Of a stretch of 64,000 nt of DNA, positions 53,802-62,051 are shown one piece after another. Position numbers and translations under genes: made by a program. Origin of the DNA: Roseovarius sp. S88 (GTDB lineage: Bacteria; Pseudomonadota; Alphaproteobacteria; Rhodobacterales; Rhodobacteraceae); assembly GCF_037023735.1 (NCBI RefSeq), contig NZ_CP146069.1, positions 1,653,501-1,717,500 of the forward strand. The letters are read 5' to 3'. The notes below the pieces were generated by a model. It did no database searches, was not told where the DNA came from, and was given only the letters and a program-made list of their open reading frames with translations. Within the stretch, counting starts at the first letter, position 1. Each line of letters starts with the position of its first letter.

Positions 53802-55028
53802 TTACCCCCTGACCTCCTCCGGCCGCAACACCAGCCAGATCAGCGCCCCGCCGGCCAGCGTCAGGAACGGCACCATGGCGAGGTTGACCGACAGCCACCC
53901 CACCTCCGGTGCCCCGCCGGTGCAGTTCATCAACCCGCCAGAGGCCAGTGACGCCACGGTCACGCCGCCAAAGACGATGAGGTCGTTCATGCCCTGCATG
54001 CGCCCGCGCTCTTCGGGTTCGTGCGCTGAGGCCAACATCGTGGTGGCTCCGATAAAGCCGAAGTTCCAGCCCAGACCCAAGAGGATCAGCGCGATGAAGA
54101 AATTCTCAAGCTCCACGCCCTGCATGGCCACAGCACCCGCGCAGGCGAGGATAACCAGACCCGCGCCGAGGATCTTCTCAACGCCGAAGCGGGCGATCAG
54201 GTGGCCGGTAAAGAAGGACGGCGCAAACATCGCAAGCACATGGCCCGTGACCACGTCCGCTGCGTTATTCTGCGAAAAGCCACAGCCCACCACGGCAAGC
54301 GGTGTGGACGTCATCACAAGGTTCATCAAGGCGTAAGACACTGTGGCACAGATGACCGCCACGGCGATGCGCGGTGTGGTCAAAAGCTCCCAACGCGTAC
54401 GACCTTTGGGGCTGTCTTGCGTGACAGGCGCGGGTTTCGGGATGTCGAGAAAGAGAAACAGAAATGCGCCGATGAGGTTGATGGCGATCACCGCCAGATA
54501 AGTGCCCAGGAAAGGGATCACCATCGCGCTTGCCGTCACCTTCACAAGCTGTGGCCCGATGATGGCGCTGGCCAGCCCTCCGGCCATGACATAGGAAATC
54601 GCCTTGGGCTTGAAACTGTCGCTCGCTGTGTCGGCGGCGGCAAAGCGGTAGAACCCTTGCGCGGACATGTAGATGCCGGTCATGAAACTGCCGATGAGGT
54701 AGATCGGGAAGGAGGCGACATAGAGGCCGTAGGCCGCGACAGACGCGCCCAAAGCGCCCCCCATGGCGCCGATGAGAAACCCGGCCCGGCGCCCAAAGCG
54801 CTGCATCGCCATCGAGAGGGGGTTGGCCGACACCATCGACCCCAAAACAATGAGGGAAATGGGTAGGGTGGCGAAACAGATATTGCTGGCAAGCGTTTGC
54901 CCGGCCAATCCGCCCACCACAAAGATCATCGCCATCTGCGCGCCCAGGAACGCCTGCGCGAAGACCAGCACCCAGACATTGCGCTTGGCGCGGCTGTCAT
55001 CGACAGGTGTGATCACGGCATCGGTCAT
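53802..55028 (-). CDS. Major facilitator superfamily transporter
   Basis: A 408-residue MFS protein with about 12 hydrophobic segments. The loop after helix 2 reads MAMQRFGRRAGFLIGAMGGA, and the second half has the matching GHLIARFGVEKILG. EPEERGRMQGMNDLIVFG before helix 10 is typical of this subgroup. Substrate unknown. It is next to cobB on the same strand with a 39-base gap, so it may be transcribed with it. Confidence 0.85.
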   Translation of the reverse strand: MTDAVITPVDDSRAKRNVWVLVFAQAFLGAQMAMIFVVGGLAGQTLASNICFATLPISLIVLGSMVSANPLSMAMQRFGRRAGFLIGAMGGALGASVAAYGLYVASFPIYLIGSFMTGIYMSAQGFYRFAAADTASDSFKPKAISYVMAGGLASAIIGPQLVKVTASAMVIPFLGTYLAVIAINLIGAFLFLFLDIPKPAPVTQDSPKGRTRWELLTTPRIAVAVICATVSYALMNLVMTSTPLAVVGCGFSQNNAADVVTGHVLAMFAPSFFTGHLIARFGVEKILGAGLVILACAGAVAMQGVELENFFIALILLGLGWNFGFIGATTMLASAHEPEERGRMQGMNDLIVFGGVTVASLASGGLMNCTGGAPEVGWLSVNLAMVPFLTLAGGALIWLVLRPEEVRG

Positions 55029-55067
55029 GGTTCTGTGCTAGACCTCTTTAGGCGCCCCCACAAGGGC

Positions 55068-56339
55068 TCACTCCGCCGCATCAATGATATGCGCAAATGA
55101 GCCATGCACACGGCCCTGGCTTAGGCCCATATCGGGCAGGGCGGTGCCCTCGGCATCTGTGGCGGAAAACAGCGGCGTGCCTTGCGCCTTCAGCGTTGAG
55201 GCATAGTGGAATTCATGCGCGGTGTAGCGTCCCCGAAAGGGGCCAGATTGGGCGGTTAGATGGCGGTAGCCCAGATGCAGCTTGCGGGCGGCAAAGGAGG
55301 TCTCTAACGGCAAAAGCCCCGCCATGGTGTGGCGCTGGCCATCTGCATCGACCAAGCCCTCCCCAAGCACCATGTAGCCGCCGCATTCACCATAAATATC
55401 AGAATGTTCAGCGGCATTCCTCAAGCTCGTCAGAAACCTGTCTGCCGTCGCCAGTCGACCGGCATGAAGCTCTGGATAGCCGCCGGGCAGAAAGACGAGC
55501 TCTGCCTTCGGCACGGCTTCATCGGCCAAAGGCGAAAAGACCTTGATCTCAGCACCCGCGGCGCGCCAATCGGCCAGCATATGCGGATAGGCAAAAGCAA
55601 AGGCCTCATCCTGCGCCACCGCGATCACCTGCGCGGGGGGCGTAAGGCCTTTTGCGGGCCGGGCATTGGGCAGATGAGTGCTCAGGTTCAACAAGGCCTG
55701 CTGATCCAAACTCTCCGCCAAAGCCTCCGCGGCTCGGTCCAGAAACGCCTCCAAGTCAGCGCGTTCGCCGGCCTGCACCAGCCCAAGATGCCGGGATGGC
55801 AGAGCAAGGGCCGCATCCCGGCGCAGCGCTGCCAGAATAGGCAAGCCCAGCGGTTCAAGCGCTCGACGCAGCATCGCCTCATGCCGATCACTGCCCACAT
55901 TGTTGAGGATCACCGCCGCCACCCGCACACCAGGATCATGGCCCGCAAACCCTGCCACAAGCGGCGCAACCGATCCCGCCTGTTTGCCCGCATCCACAAC
56001 CAGCACAACCGGCAAACCGAGCATCCGGGCCAGATCGGCCACCGCCCCTTTGCCCTCTGGTGGCGCGCCATCGAAAAGCCCCATCGCGCCTTCAACGATC
56101 AAAAGCCCGTCGCCTACCGCAAGCGCTTTAATCCGGTCCGGCGTCATCGCCCAGGCATCGAGGTTCATGCAAACCTTGCCTGATGCGGCCTCATGAAATT
56201 TGGGATCTATGTAGTCCGGCCCGGACTTGGTCCCGCGCACCGGCACAGCTTGCCGCGCCAAATGCCGCAGCAAGGCCAGCGTCACCGTCGTCTTGCCACT
56301 GCCAGAGGACGGTGCCGAGATGATCAGCCCTTGGCCCAT
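55068..56339 (-). CDS. cobB: Cobyrinate a,c-diamide synthase
   Basis: A 423-residue CobB/CbiA that amidates the a and c side chains of (hydrogeno)byrinate using glutamine and ATP. The N-terminal ATPase domain begins LIISAPSSGSGKTTVTLALL and includes GTKSGPDYIDPKFHEAASG. The C-terminal glutaminase domain has FLPGGYPELHAGRL and the nucleophile Cys in YGECGGYMVLGEG. ATG 56339 gives the normal start; longer in-frame extensions lack support. Part of the leftward cobA-cobB unit. Confidence 0.93.
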   Translation of the reverse strand: MGQGLIISAPSSGSGKTTVTLALLRHLARQAVPVRGTKSGPDYIDPKFHEAASGKVCMNLDAWAMTPDRIKALAVGDGLLIVEGAMGLFDGAPPEGKGAVADLARMLGLPVVLVVDAGKQAGSVAPLVAGFAGHDPGVRVAAVILNNVGSDRHEAMLRRALEPLGLPILAALRRDAALALPSRHLGLVQAGERADLEAFLDRAAEALAESLDQQALLNLSTHLPNARPAKGLTPPAQVIAVAQDEAFAFAYPHMLADWRAAGAEIKVFSPLADEAVPKAELVFLPGGYPELHAGRLATADRFLTSLRNAAEHSDIYGECGGYMVLGEGLVDADGQRHTMAGLLPLETSFAARKLHLGYRHLTAQSGPFRGRYTAHEFHYASTLKAQGTPLFSATDAEGTALPDMGLSQGRVHGSFAHIIDAAE

Positions 56340-56409
56340 GCGCCCAGATCTTTCACTGTTCCCAAAATACTCAAATCCATCGCAGGAAACGCGCGCATCG
56401 CCATGAAAA

Positions 56410-57261
56410 TCAAGCGCTTTCCGCCGGTCGCCCCCGGCCGAGAGGATCGAGGTTGCGTGGCGCATGACCCTCCAGCATGGACTGCCAGTCGAGTGCCTGA
56501 CGCATCAGCACCGAGCGTCCGACACACAAGACTGCAGGTGGCTCCAGCCCGCTGTCTTCAATATCTTTTGCCATCGCGCCCAGCGTCGTCTCCAGCACCT
56601 GCTGGTCACTCGTCGTGGCGGAACACACCACGGCACAGGGCTCATCTGCATCACGTCCGGCATCAAGCAAGGCGGACGTGATGGGGCCGGCATGTTTCAT
56701 GCCCATATAGATAACAAGCACCTGGCTGCCTTCGGAGATGGCGCGCCAGTTGAGCGAACTTGGCGTTTGGCCCGATTGGTCATGGCCGGTGACAAAGGTC
56801 ACCGATTGATTCACATCTCTATGCGTGACGGGAATACCGGCATAAGCCAGCCCGCCAATGCCCGCGCTGATGCCGGGGATAATGCGAATGGGCACACCGT
56901 GCTGCACCAGCGTCTGCGCCTCTTCGCCACCGCGGCCAAAGACAAAAGGATCGCCGCCCTTTAGGCGCAGTACCCGTTTGCCCGCTTTGGCCAAATCGAC
57001 CAGCCGCAGGGAAATGTCGCGCTGCTTGGCAGAGGGCTTGCCGCCCCGTTTGCCTGCATAGATATGCTCAGCCTGCGGCGCCCAGTCGAGAATGCGGTCC
57101 TCAACCAGCGCGTCATAGACCACCACATCCGCCTGACGCAGGGCATTGAGCGCGTGCAGCGTCAATAAACCCGGGTCGCCGGGACCCGCCCCACACAACC
57201 ACACCCAGCCGGGCAAAAGCACCGGCCAGTCGGCATTGGGCAGGGTCACAGACTCAGTCAT
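56410..57261 (-). CDS. cobA: Uroporphyrinogen-III C-methyltransferase
   Basis: A 283-residue SUMT. It methylates uroporphyrinogen III twice to precorrin-2, the branch point to cobalamin and siroheme. The signature GAGPGDPGLLTLHALNALRQ is near residue 24. LRLKGGDPFVFGRGGEEAQT and GISAGIGGLAYAGIPVTHRD follow. ATG 57261 is preceded by AAGAGAC. It is divergent from cbiD. Confidence 0.94.
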   Translation of the reverse strand: MTESVTLPNADWPVLLPGWVWLCGAGPGDPGLLTLHALNALRQADVVVYDALVEDRILDWAPQAEHIYAGKRGGKPSAKQRDISLRLVDLAKAGKRVLRLKGGDPFVFGRGGEEAQTLVQHGVPIRIIPGISAGIGGLAYAGIPVTHRDVNQSVTFVTGHDQSGQTPSSLNWRAISEGSQVLVIYMGMKHAGPITSALLDAGRDADEPCAVVCSATTSDQQVLETTLGAMAKDIEDSGLEPPAVLCVGRSVLMRQALDWQSMLEGHAPRNLDPLGRGRPAESA

Positions 57262-57352
57262 GTCTCTTCTATGCCGGGCTTTGGCGGCGCTTGAAAGCCC
57301 TGGAACGACCGGTTGCACGCTAAGAGGCGACATTCGCGGAGTAATTTGGCCG

Positions 57353-57381
57353 TTGGCGTGGGCGCAGGCCGTGCCTATAGT
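57353..57381 (+). promoter_or_regulatory. Possible promoter of cbiD-cobK giving a leaderless transcript
   Basis: TTGGCG and TATAGT with 17-base spacing. The predicted start of transcription would lie only a few bases before the cbiD ATG at 57391, and no Shine-Dalgarno sequence is present. Confidence 0.4.
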
Positions 57382-57390
57382 CCGCGCGAT

Positions 57391-58449
57391 ATGGCTCGCA
57401 AACCCGATGGACCTTTACGCCGTGGCTGGACCACAGGCGCTTGTGCCACCGCCGCCACCAAGGCGGCGTTGGTGGGGCTGTGGGGGGCAGGGCGGCCCGA
57501 TACGGTGGGCATCACGCTGCCTGGTGGAGAGCAGCCAGAGTTTTCACTGTCCCACTGGGCGGAGGGTCCAGATTGGGCCGAGGCCGGGATCATCAAGGAT
57601 GCAGGTGACGACCCGGATGTCACTCACGGGGCCGAGGTGCGCGCCCGTGTCAGCGCCTCATCGGGTGGTGTAGTGTTTCGCGCAGGGGAGGGCGTGGGCA
57701 CCGTGACAATGCCGGGGCTGCCGATTCCGCCGGGGGAGCCTGCGATCAATCCGGTGCCGCGGCAGTTGATGAGCGAGGTCGTTGAAGAGATGGCTGCGCG
57801 AACAGGCAATGCACCAAATATTGAGATTACCGTATCGATTCCCGGTGGGGCGGCGTTGGCGCAGAAAACATGGAATCCCCGCCTAGGCGTCAAAGGGGGG
57901 TTGTCGATCCTTGGCACGACGGGCATCGTCCGCCCCTTTTCCTGTGCCGCCTGGATTGCCTCGATCCATCGCGGCATCGACGTGGCGCGTGAAACGGGCC
58001 TCACGCATGTGGCGGGCTGCACCGGGGCCACCAGCGAGAAGGCGGTTCAGGCGCTCTATGATCTGCCCGACCACGCGATGCTGGATATGGGCGATTTTGC
58101 CGGTGGTTTGCTCAAGTACCTCGCCAAACATCCCGTTCCGCATATCACCATTGGTGGCGGGATCGGTAAGATGACCAAGCTGGCCCAAGGTGCGCGTGAT
58201 CTGCATTCAGGACGCAGTCAGGTGGATTTTGATGGCTTGGCCGATGCATTGCGAAAGCCTGAGTTGGCTGGCATGAATACAGCGCTGCAAGTTTATGAAA
58301 CTGTTGGGAAAGAGATGGCCGAATGGATAGCATCTTCAGCCTGTGAACAGGTGCAGTCCATGCTCCCCGATACGGTTTCTTGCGATGCTTTGGTCATAGA
58401 TCGGCAAGGCGATATCATCGCGCGCGCCGGGCAGAGGCCGGGATCATGA
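57391..58449 (+). CDS. cbiD: Cobalt-precorrin-5B C1-methyltransferase
   Basis: A 352-residue CbiD, the C1-methyltransferase usually linked with anaerobic-type cobalamin routes but also kept in some Rhodobacterales. Family segments are LRRGWTTGACATAATKAAL, NPVPRQLM, GLSILGTTGIVRPFS-like stretches and PHITIGGGIGKMTKLAQG. It is followed by cobK in an ATGA overlap. No B12 riboswitch is visible in the 129 bases between cobA and cbiD. Confidence 0.93.
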   Translation: MARKPDGPLRRGWTTGACATAATKAALVGLWGAGRPDTVGITLPGGEQPEFSLSHWAEGPDWAEAGIIKDAGDDPDVTHGAEVRARVSASSGGVVFRAGEGVGTVTMPGLPIPPGEPAINPVPRQLMSEVVEEMAARTGNAPNIEITVSIPGGAALAQKTWNPRLGVKGGLSILGTTGIVRPFSCAAWIASIHRGIDVARETGLTHVAGCTGATSEKAVQALYDLPDHAMLDMGDFAGGLLKYLAKHPVPHITIGGGIGKMTKLAQGARDLHSGRSQVDFDGLADALRKPELAGMNTALQVYETVGKEMAEWIASSACEQVQSMLPDTVSCDALVIDRQGDIIARAGQRPGS

Positions 58450-59174
58450 CGCTTTTGCTTTTGGCCGGAACCGGCGAGGCCAAGATCATCGCCCAAGCTT
58501 TGCACGACAAAGGCATCAAGGCACGTGCCTCGCTTGCCGGGGTCACCCGAGCACCGAGCCCTCTTGCGATTCCAACAGATAGCGGCGGGTTTGGCGGAGA
58601 GAATGGATTTAAGTCTTACCTGCAAACACATGATATTAAGTCCGTTTTGGATGCCACACATCCTTTTGCGGATCGCATCTCACACCGGTCTGAACGCATC
58701 TGTCGCGAGCAAAACATACCCTATTGTCAGCTCCTGCGCCCGGCATGGATGCCAGAGCCCGGAGACGACTGGATTTGTCTGGACCGTGAGGAAGAGGCGG
58801 CAGCGCATATTCCGGAGGGGGCCATCGTTTTCCTGGCCACCGGGCGGCAGACCTTGTTGCGGTTTGAGAACCTGGCAAACTGCACGCTCATCTGCCGCCA
58901 GATTGATCCCCCCGATGGTCCGTTTCCGTTTCCCAATGGACGATACTGCATCGGCCGTCCGCCGTTTTCCTTTGATGATGAAGTAAGTCTTTTCAAAGAG
59001 TTGGGGGTCGAGTGGTTGATCGTCAAAAATGCCGGGGGCACCATCCCTCGCACCAAGCTTGAAGCGGCACGCCATCTGGGCATTCGCGTGATCATGCTCA
59101 ATCGCCCGGCGCAGCCCGACGCCAAACGCGTGACAACCGTCGAAGAGGCGTTGGCATGGGTGCAAAACCTATGA
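58446..59174 (+). CDS. cobK: Precorrin-6A reductase
   Basis: A 242-residue CobK/CbiJ that reduces precorrin-6A with NADPH. It has LLLAGTGEAKIIAQAL at the start, VLDATHPFADRISH with the conserved HPF, FLATGRQTLLRFE, and IVKNAGGTIPRTKLEAARHL. It overlaps cbiD by four bases and the glycosylase gene by four bases, forming a coupled three-gene unit. Confidence 0.93.
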   Translation: MTLLLLAGTGEAKIIAQALHDKGIKARASLAGVTRAPSPLAIPTDSGGFGGENGFKSYLQTHDIKSVLDATHPFADRISHRSERICREQNIPYCQLLRPAWMPEPGDDWICLDREEEAAAHIPEGAIVFLATGRQTLLRFENLANCTLICRQIDPPDGPFPFPNGRYCIGRPPFSFDDEVSLFKELGVEWLIVKNAGGTIPRTKLEAARHLGIRVIMLNRPAQPDAKRVTTVEEALAWVQNL

Positions 59175-59800
59175 AAGAACGCATTATCCAGACACCCGAC
59201 GATGTGGAAGAGGGGGTTCAGGAACTATGTAAAATCTGCCCTCGCATGGCCTATGCCTATGCTCAGACCGGCGCATTGCCGCTGCGGCGCAAGCCGGATG
59301 GGTTTGCCGAACTCCTTAGTGCGATTGTCAGCCAACAGGTCAGTGTGGCTTCGGCGCAGGCCATCTGGGGGCGAATGAAGGCTGCCGGTTTGACCGGGCC
59401 GCGCAAGATCATGTGGGCCAGCGATGATGACCTGCGTGCGGTGGGCCTGAGCCGTCAGAAGATGCGCTATGCGAGGGCGCTGGCCGGGGCAGGGATCAAG
59501 TACCGTTCTCTGCGAATGGCCCCCACGGAGGACGTGATTGCCACGCTCACCGAAGTGCCAGGCATCGGTGTCTGGACGGCAGAGATTTACGCTATGTTCT
59601 CATTGGGCCGCGCGGATGTGTTTGCACCGGGAGACCTGGCCCTGCAGGAGGCGGCTCGGGTTCTCTATGATCTACCTGAACGCCCTAAAGACCGGGCTCT
59701 GAGAGAGATGGCCGAGGCCTGGTCCCCCTGGCGCTCAGTCGCAGCACGGCAGCTTTGGGCGTATTACCGGGTGATGAAGAACCGGGAAGGGGTGCGGTGA
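59171..59800 (+). CDS. DNA-3-methyladenine glycosylase II (AlkA-like)
   Basis: A 209-residue helix-hairpin-helix glycosylase that removes alkylated bases. AELLSAIVSQQVSVASAQAI opens the core. The hairpin is EVPGIGVWTAEIYAMF, and the catalytic Asp155 lies in APGDLALQEA. The N-terminal TBP-like domain of Escherichia coli AlkA is missing, as in many bacterial orthologues. The overlap with cobK is probably a matter of compaction rather than shared function. Confidence 0.9.
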   Translation: MKERIIQTPDDVEEGVQELCKICPRMAYAYAQTGALPLRRKPDGFAELLSAIVSQQVSVASAQAIWGRMKAAGLTGPRKIMWASDDDLRAVGLSRQKMRYARALAGAGIKYRSLRMAPTEDVIATLTEVPGIGVWTAEIYAMFSLGRADVFAPGDLALQEAARVLYDLPERPKDRALREMAEAWSPWRSVAARQLWAYYRVMKNREGVR

Positions 59801-60016
59801 AGATGCTGGGGTAGTCCGCTGTGCGGACAAAGCGGGCATATTCTCTTGCAGCTTTCGCTGACGCAGAAACCGCTCGCATCTGCGATATACGTTTCGCCGC
59901 GCTGCGGCCATTTTCGCCGAAGCGGTCTTTTGCCCTGCCAAAAAAGGCACCCGGACAAACCGTCCGAACACCGCAAGATAGTCGGCGAATGGACGTCCAG
60001 TTTCACATCGGCGTAA

Positions 60017-60881
60017 TCACTGATCGTCGACACGCACAACCACCTCCATTGCGAGGAGATCGGTATCTTCTCCCTGGAAGCTGCCGGTTACCGGAGCGAC
60101 CTGTAATATGTTCCGCGCAACGGCCACCGGAATCAGATTGGCCGACCCCACCGACCTGTTCGTAGGGTCGAACGGGATCCAACCGGTCCCGGGAACGAAG
60201 ACTTCGACCCATGCATGTGTAGAGCCCGAGCCGGCAGATCCGAGCCGGTCATTACTGGGGTCGTAAAGATAGCCGGACACCAGACGCCCCGAAACCCAGC
60301 GTTCGGATAGCCTCGGCAAAGAGGACCGCAAAGTCGCGACACGAGCCACAGCCCCGGTCGAGGGTTTCGAGTGGTCCTTGCGTGCCTTCGCTCTCGCGGA
60401 TCTCATATGTGATCTGCGCTGTTATGCCATTGCTGACGTCCTTCAGGAGCGACAGGGTATCCGTTGGCCTGTGCATCACTAATTGTTCGACCCAGTTTGA
60501 CAAGCGCCCTGCGTCGTCTTGGTATTGTGGCGCAGAAAGCGCCCCGAGATCTGTCCAGTCTTCGGTGGAGTAGAGGAACGGGTAGGACGTCGCAGGGGCA
60601 GCAATTGGGAAGACGGGCCAGTCTGGCGCGTTCAGGATGGCGGTTGAGTGCGACCGGATCGAAAGCGTCTCCCTTGCGACATCGAAGTTGGCGATAGCGA
60701 TGGCGTTTCCGGCGACATCGTGGGACCAGTCAATGCGGGCCGTCGGCGTGATCTCAAGATCGAAAGCCGTCAATGTAAGGTCCCGCGTTTCGCGAGGACG
60801 CAGCATCAGCCTGTGCGGTCCAAGGACCACGGCGGTGCGATAGCGATAGGTGGTCGTGTGTGCGATCGTGATCGTCGGCAT
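60017..60881 (-). pseudogene. Transglutaminase-like protein, frameshifted
   Basis: The N-terminal frame (ATG 60881 to a stop at 60252) has the beta-rich domain (ITIAHTTTYRYRTAVVLGPH) and the catalytic Cys in RGCGSCRDFAVLFAEA. The C-terminal part, in another frame to 60017, contains VSGYLYDPSND, the catalytic His in STHAWVEVFVPGTGW and Asp in IPFDPTN. Restoring two bases (one CG unit) or removing one G near 60284-60290 gives a single protein of about 288 residues. As read, the catalytic Cys is separated from His and Asp. Such proteins are typical cysteine proteases or amidases of this family. Confidence 0.78.
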
Positions 60882-60890
60882 GCAGCAGAC

Positions 60891-61109
60891 CTAAGTCGAC
60901 CGACGGCCGGAGCGAGACCGACCTTTGCTGGCGCCTTCGGGCACTGCCGCGCGCCATGCTGTCGTACCTTTGCACCTTGCACAGATGCGCTGGCCGAACC
61001 CCTCGCTCCAAAACGAAGCATCACAACGCAAGCAGAATCGCAGCTTCGGCACATCTCCAAGCGCGCGGCTGGGGTGATCCATAAGGGTGTCTTCGACTGG
61101 TGATCGCAT
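60891..61109 (-). CDS. Small zinc-ribbon-like protein
   Basis: A 72-residue protein with two Cys pairs (LRFCLRCDASFWSEGFG and RICARCKGTTAWR) that should bind one zinc. The C terminus is basic (GRSRSGRRS). ATG 61109 follows GAGGAT. Small proteins of this kind are widespread in alphaproteobacteria, and function is unknown. It lies 10 bases upstream of the transglutaminase gene, probably in one transcript. Confidence 0.6.
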   Translation of the reverse strand: MRSPVEDTLMDHPSRALGDVPKLRFCLRCDASFWSEGFGQRICARCKGTTAWRAAVPEGASKGRSRSGRRST

Positions 61110-61153
61110 TGGATCCTCGCGTGCATCTGACCTGTGAAATTGCGCCTTCGACG

Positions 61154-61669
61154 TCATTCGGAAACAGATGGCATGCGCGACCTTCTCAACATCCCTTCGT
61201 TTTCGGCGTCATGAATGTCCGAACGGTCCTGCCATGGCATCGGTTCGGTTCCGGTTTCGGGATCGAGCACATCCTTGTCTGTCTGTATCGTTCGCGTTCC
61301 CGAGTAGAGATGGCGCAGTTGCGCCTCCGAAACCCCGTCCGCCTGCATGACCAGTTGCACCATCGGATCGTCCAGCATGTCTTCGAGAAAGACCTGCGAG
61401 AGGTCCTTACCGGACAGTTTGTCTTTCGCACGGGCACGGTCGAGGTCCGCCAGCGACACGGACAGACTTCGCGTCAATCCCGGATGGGACAGGCGTCGAT
61501 GCAGATGGACCACGACTGAGGCCTTCCAGGCTTCGGGATCCTTGTGATCGGGCGGTGAGGCGAGCTCTGTCTCGATATCATACTCGCCGGCAGGAAGCGT
61601 TTCGTCGAAGCCGGGAAGATTGAAAGGCCGGTCAAAAACCGCGACTGTCTTGGAGGTTTGGTCGTCCAT
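61154..61669 (-). CDS. Hypothetical protein
   Basis: A 171-residue protein starting at ATG 61669 after AAAGGATC. It opens with a small beta-rich module (FDRPFNLPGFDETLPAGEYD, WKASVVVHLHRRLSHPGLTR). A helical part follows (LSQVFLEDMLDDPMVQLVMQ). I know no family. It is encoded upstream of the zinc-ribbon and transglutaminase genes on the same strand. Confidence 0.6.
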   Translation of the reverse strand: MDDQTSKTVAVFDRPFNLPGFDETLPAGEYDIETELASPPDHKDPEAWKASVVVHLHRRLSHPGLTRSLSVSLADLDRARAKDKLSGKDLSQVFLEDMLDDPMVQLVMQADGVSEAQLRHLYSGTRTIQTDKDVLDPETGTEPMPWQDRSDIHDAENEGMLRRSRMPSVSE

Positions 61670-61740
61670 TGCGTTTGATCCTTTCAGTTTAGTTGCTGCT
61701 CCACGGCATGGAGCAAAACCAGCCCCTTGCGGTGCATGCT

Positions 61741-61878
61741 TCAGGTTTTCTTCGGACCCGTAGAACCCGGTTTCGAAGCAGTGTCCGGCGCTTTGATTGC
61801 CGGTTCTTTTTTCAACGGTTCCATAGGTTTGGGTTTCAGTATGGCAGCAGCTCTGGTCGTCAGGTCTTTGAAAGACAT
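61741..61878 (-). CDS. 45-residue Lys/Pro-rich small protein
   Basis: ATG 61878 follows an AAGGATG ribosome-binding site. The product (starting MSFKDLTTRAAAILKPKPME, ending GSTGPKKT) is basic and probably disordered. The start and ribosome-binding site are good, and the gene lies 71 bases upstream of the hypothetical gene on the same strand. I recall similar short proteins in Rhodobacterales, but no function. Confidence 0.5.
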   Translation of the reverse strand: MSFKDLTTRAAAILKPKPMEPLKKEPAIKAPDTASKPGSTGPKKT

Positions 61879-62051
61879 GAGTTTCATCCTTTTTGGGTTT
61901 TCCGCTGGAATTTCCGGGCCTCAATCAGGCTCGAATTCTCGAATGCGGCTTACTTGTATATGTGTATTGACCGGCCCTATTACGATGGCGCGGTGTCGGA
62001 AAAGTCTGCGAGATATGACTTTCGTAGTTCACGCGGTCGATCAACTGGGCG

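Noticed and set aside
57262..57390. Cobalamin riboswitch between cobA and cbiD
   Set aside because: The gap has no B12-box sequence and is too short for the usual aptamer in either direction.
59801..60016. Additional gene between the glycosylase and the transglutaminase
   Set aside because: The 216 bases have only short frames without ribosome-binding sites or recognisable protein.
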